A stretch of 14,146 nucleotides of DNA, taken from contig CAIJTL010000786.1 of NCBI GenBank assembly GCA_903823545.1, forward strand, positions 1 to 14,146. Reading direction: 5' to 3'. Under the pieces are notes generated by a model. That model saw nothing but the letters and a program-made list of their open reading frames with translations. It was not told where the DNA came from and did not search any database. Of the stretch, positions 13,289-14,146 are shown in pieces. How positions within the stretch are numbered: position 1 is the stretch's first letter; the number at the start of each line of letters is the position of its first letter. The translations under genes and the position numbers were made by a program. Source of the stretch: an uncultured Planctomycetaceae bacterium. Lineage in GTDB: Bacteria > Planctomycetota > Planctomycetia > Planctomycetales > Planctomycetaceae.

Positions 13289-14059
13289 ATGCTGCCGTCT
13301 CGGATAGCCTCTGAGAGTCTGGCAGACGCGAAGGACTCGCAAAAGGAACAAGCTGCTGTGGGATATCTGGTTCAATGGATCTTCGAACTGCCACTCATCC
13401 GAGTGGTGACCAAGCCAATCATGCGGCTGGTCATCAAGCTGGTGGCGATCCCGATCTTTCGCGTCATTTTGAAATACTTGATGCGGGTGGAGGTCATCAG
13501 CGAAGAGCTAGAAAAGGATTTGTCGCAGTGGTTCCGTGCTTCTGTGTTGCTGATGATTGCCACTCACAACATGGAACACCTTCTGTTTCATACAGATAAG
13601 ATCAACTATCGATTGGAGACATTGGTTGATGCAGTGCTGTTCGGACTGCGCCTCATGCTGGCGATCGGCTGCATCGAAGGAATGCCGGACCAGGAGTTGT
13701 TTCGATTAATTCATTCCGGGCCACCAAAAGTCAAAAGCAAAGGTCCGAGAGCGATGGTGAAAGAGGTTCAGCAGAATTGGCGAGCGTGGTTGTGGGGCGT
13801 GTTTTGTATTCATCTCAGCCGGACGTCGCCGATGTTTGCGATTGTTTGTGTGTTCAACAAAGGCCCGGCGGGCTGGATTTGTTACGGCATTGCGATTTCG
13901 CAATATCTTGTGATTGGCTTAGTGACATCTCGCGACCGCGCACTGGATGTGCTTGCATCGTTTGACGCAGAAGTGGCTGCTCGGCGGGATGAATTGCTGT
14001 CTGATATCGCGGGTAGCCCTCGTCACTCAACGCTTTCTGATCCACCAACGGGCGTGTGA
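13289..14059 (+). CDS. Uncharacterised multi-pass membrane protein
   Basis: I do not recognise this protein. Its 256 aa contain an amphipathic basic N-terminal helix region (about 35-66, alternating Val/Ile/Leu with Lys/Arg), a segment WFRASVLLMIATHNMEHLLFH (in part, about 81-101), and likely membrane spans at about 113-130, 166-188 and 195-213. The C-terminus is cytoplasmic and charged (RDRALDVLASFDAEVAARRD). The ATG at 13289 has no ribosome site and lies only 30 nt from the start of the divergent zinc-ribbon gene. A GTG at 13358-13360 with AAGGAA about 10 nt upstream would leave about 100 nt for two promoters and is a good alternative. It ends with TGA at 14057-14059. Nothing codes convincingly in the last 87 bases of the window. 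Confidence 0.7.
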   Translation: MLPSRIASESLADAKDSQKEQAAVGYLVQWIFELPLIRVVTKPIMRLVIKLVAIPIFRVILKYLMRVEVISEELEKDLSQWFRASVLLMIATHNMEHLLFHTDKINYRLETLVDAVLFGLRLMLAIGCIEGMPDQELFRLIHSGPPKVKSKGPRAMVKEVQQNWRAWLWGVFCIHLSRTSPMFAIVCVFNKGPAGWICYGIAISQYLVIGLVTSRDRALDVLASFDAEVAARRDELLSDIAGSPRHSTLSDPPTGV

Positions 14060-14146
14060 AATCTTGCCCGATGTTCCTGCGAGCGCTTCGGATGTGCCAC
14101 TCGCTGGAACATTGGGTTGATATTCGCCTTTGGTGCAGTGGCATCA

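Noticed and set aside
13854..14144. 96-aa minus-strand frame at the window end
   Set aside because: It is mostly antisense to the membrane-protein gene with no coding character; the last 87 bases are too short to support a gene.

Overview
The window looks like bacterial chromosome from the Planctomycetes, probably Planctomycetales. This is inferred from protein style only: secreted Lys-rich proteins, a DUF455 protein preceded by a tiny zinc ribbon, planctomycete-like IF3 and PheS, and moderate GC. No rRNA, intact tRNA, CRISPR array, insertion sequence or phage gene was seen. Most of the region is ordinary housekeeping and conserved-hypothetical sequence. The best leads are in the non-coding RNA and in one gene too short for routine ORF calling.

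Layout. 1-2502 (minus): an unrecognised protein, a secreted planctomycete-type protein and an orphan HlyD-type membrane-fusion adaptor. 2503-2809: a structured leader with cobalamin-riboswitch-like landmarks. 2810-5251 (plus): a compact, overlapping ECF-type cobalt/nickel importer operon of CbiM-PDGLE fusion, CbiQ and CbiO, closed by a 13-bp perfect palindrome. 5342-7235 (minus): an RmlD/SDR-like protein without the usual catalytic Tyr, then a secreted Lys-rich coiled-coil protein with three LT(D/E)EQ motifs. 7236-10270 (minus): the translation cluster infC-rpmI-rplT-pheS, followed by a VOC-family protein where pheT often lies. 10469-10921 (minus): a half-size TSUP (TauE/SafE) permease. 11148-13258 (minus): an apparent three-gene operon of a 57-aa zinc ribbon, a DUF455 ferritin-like protein and a secreted protein of a widespread uncharacterised family. 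13289-14059 (plus): an unrecognised membrane protein.

How the genes work together. CbiM binds and admits the metal, CbiQ couples it to the ATPase, and CbiO supplies ATP hydrolysis; the leader suggests control by cobalamin. IF3, L35, L20 and PheS form the classical translation operon. infC appears to start with a rare AUC codon, the class of start that IF3 itself discriminates against. The infC-rpmI and rpmI-rplT spacers share an exact 12-nt plus 6-nt bipartite motif next to hairpins, a candidate autoregulatory ribosomal-protein RNA element. The zinc ribbon, DUF455 and secreted genes have a 12-nt gap and a 4-nt overlap, so they are probably co-translated, but their joint function is unknown.
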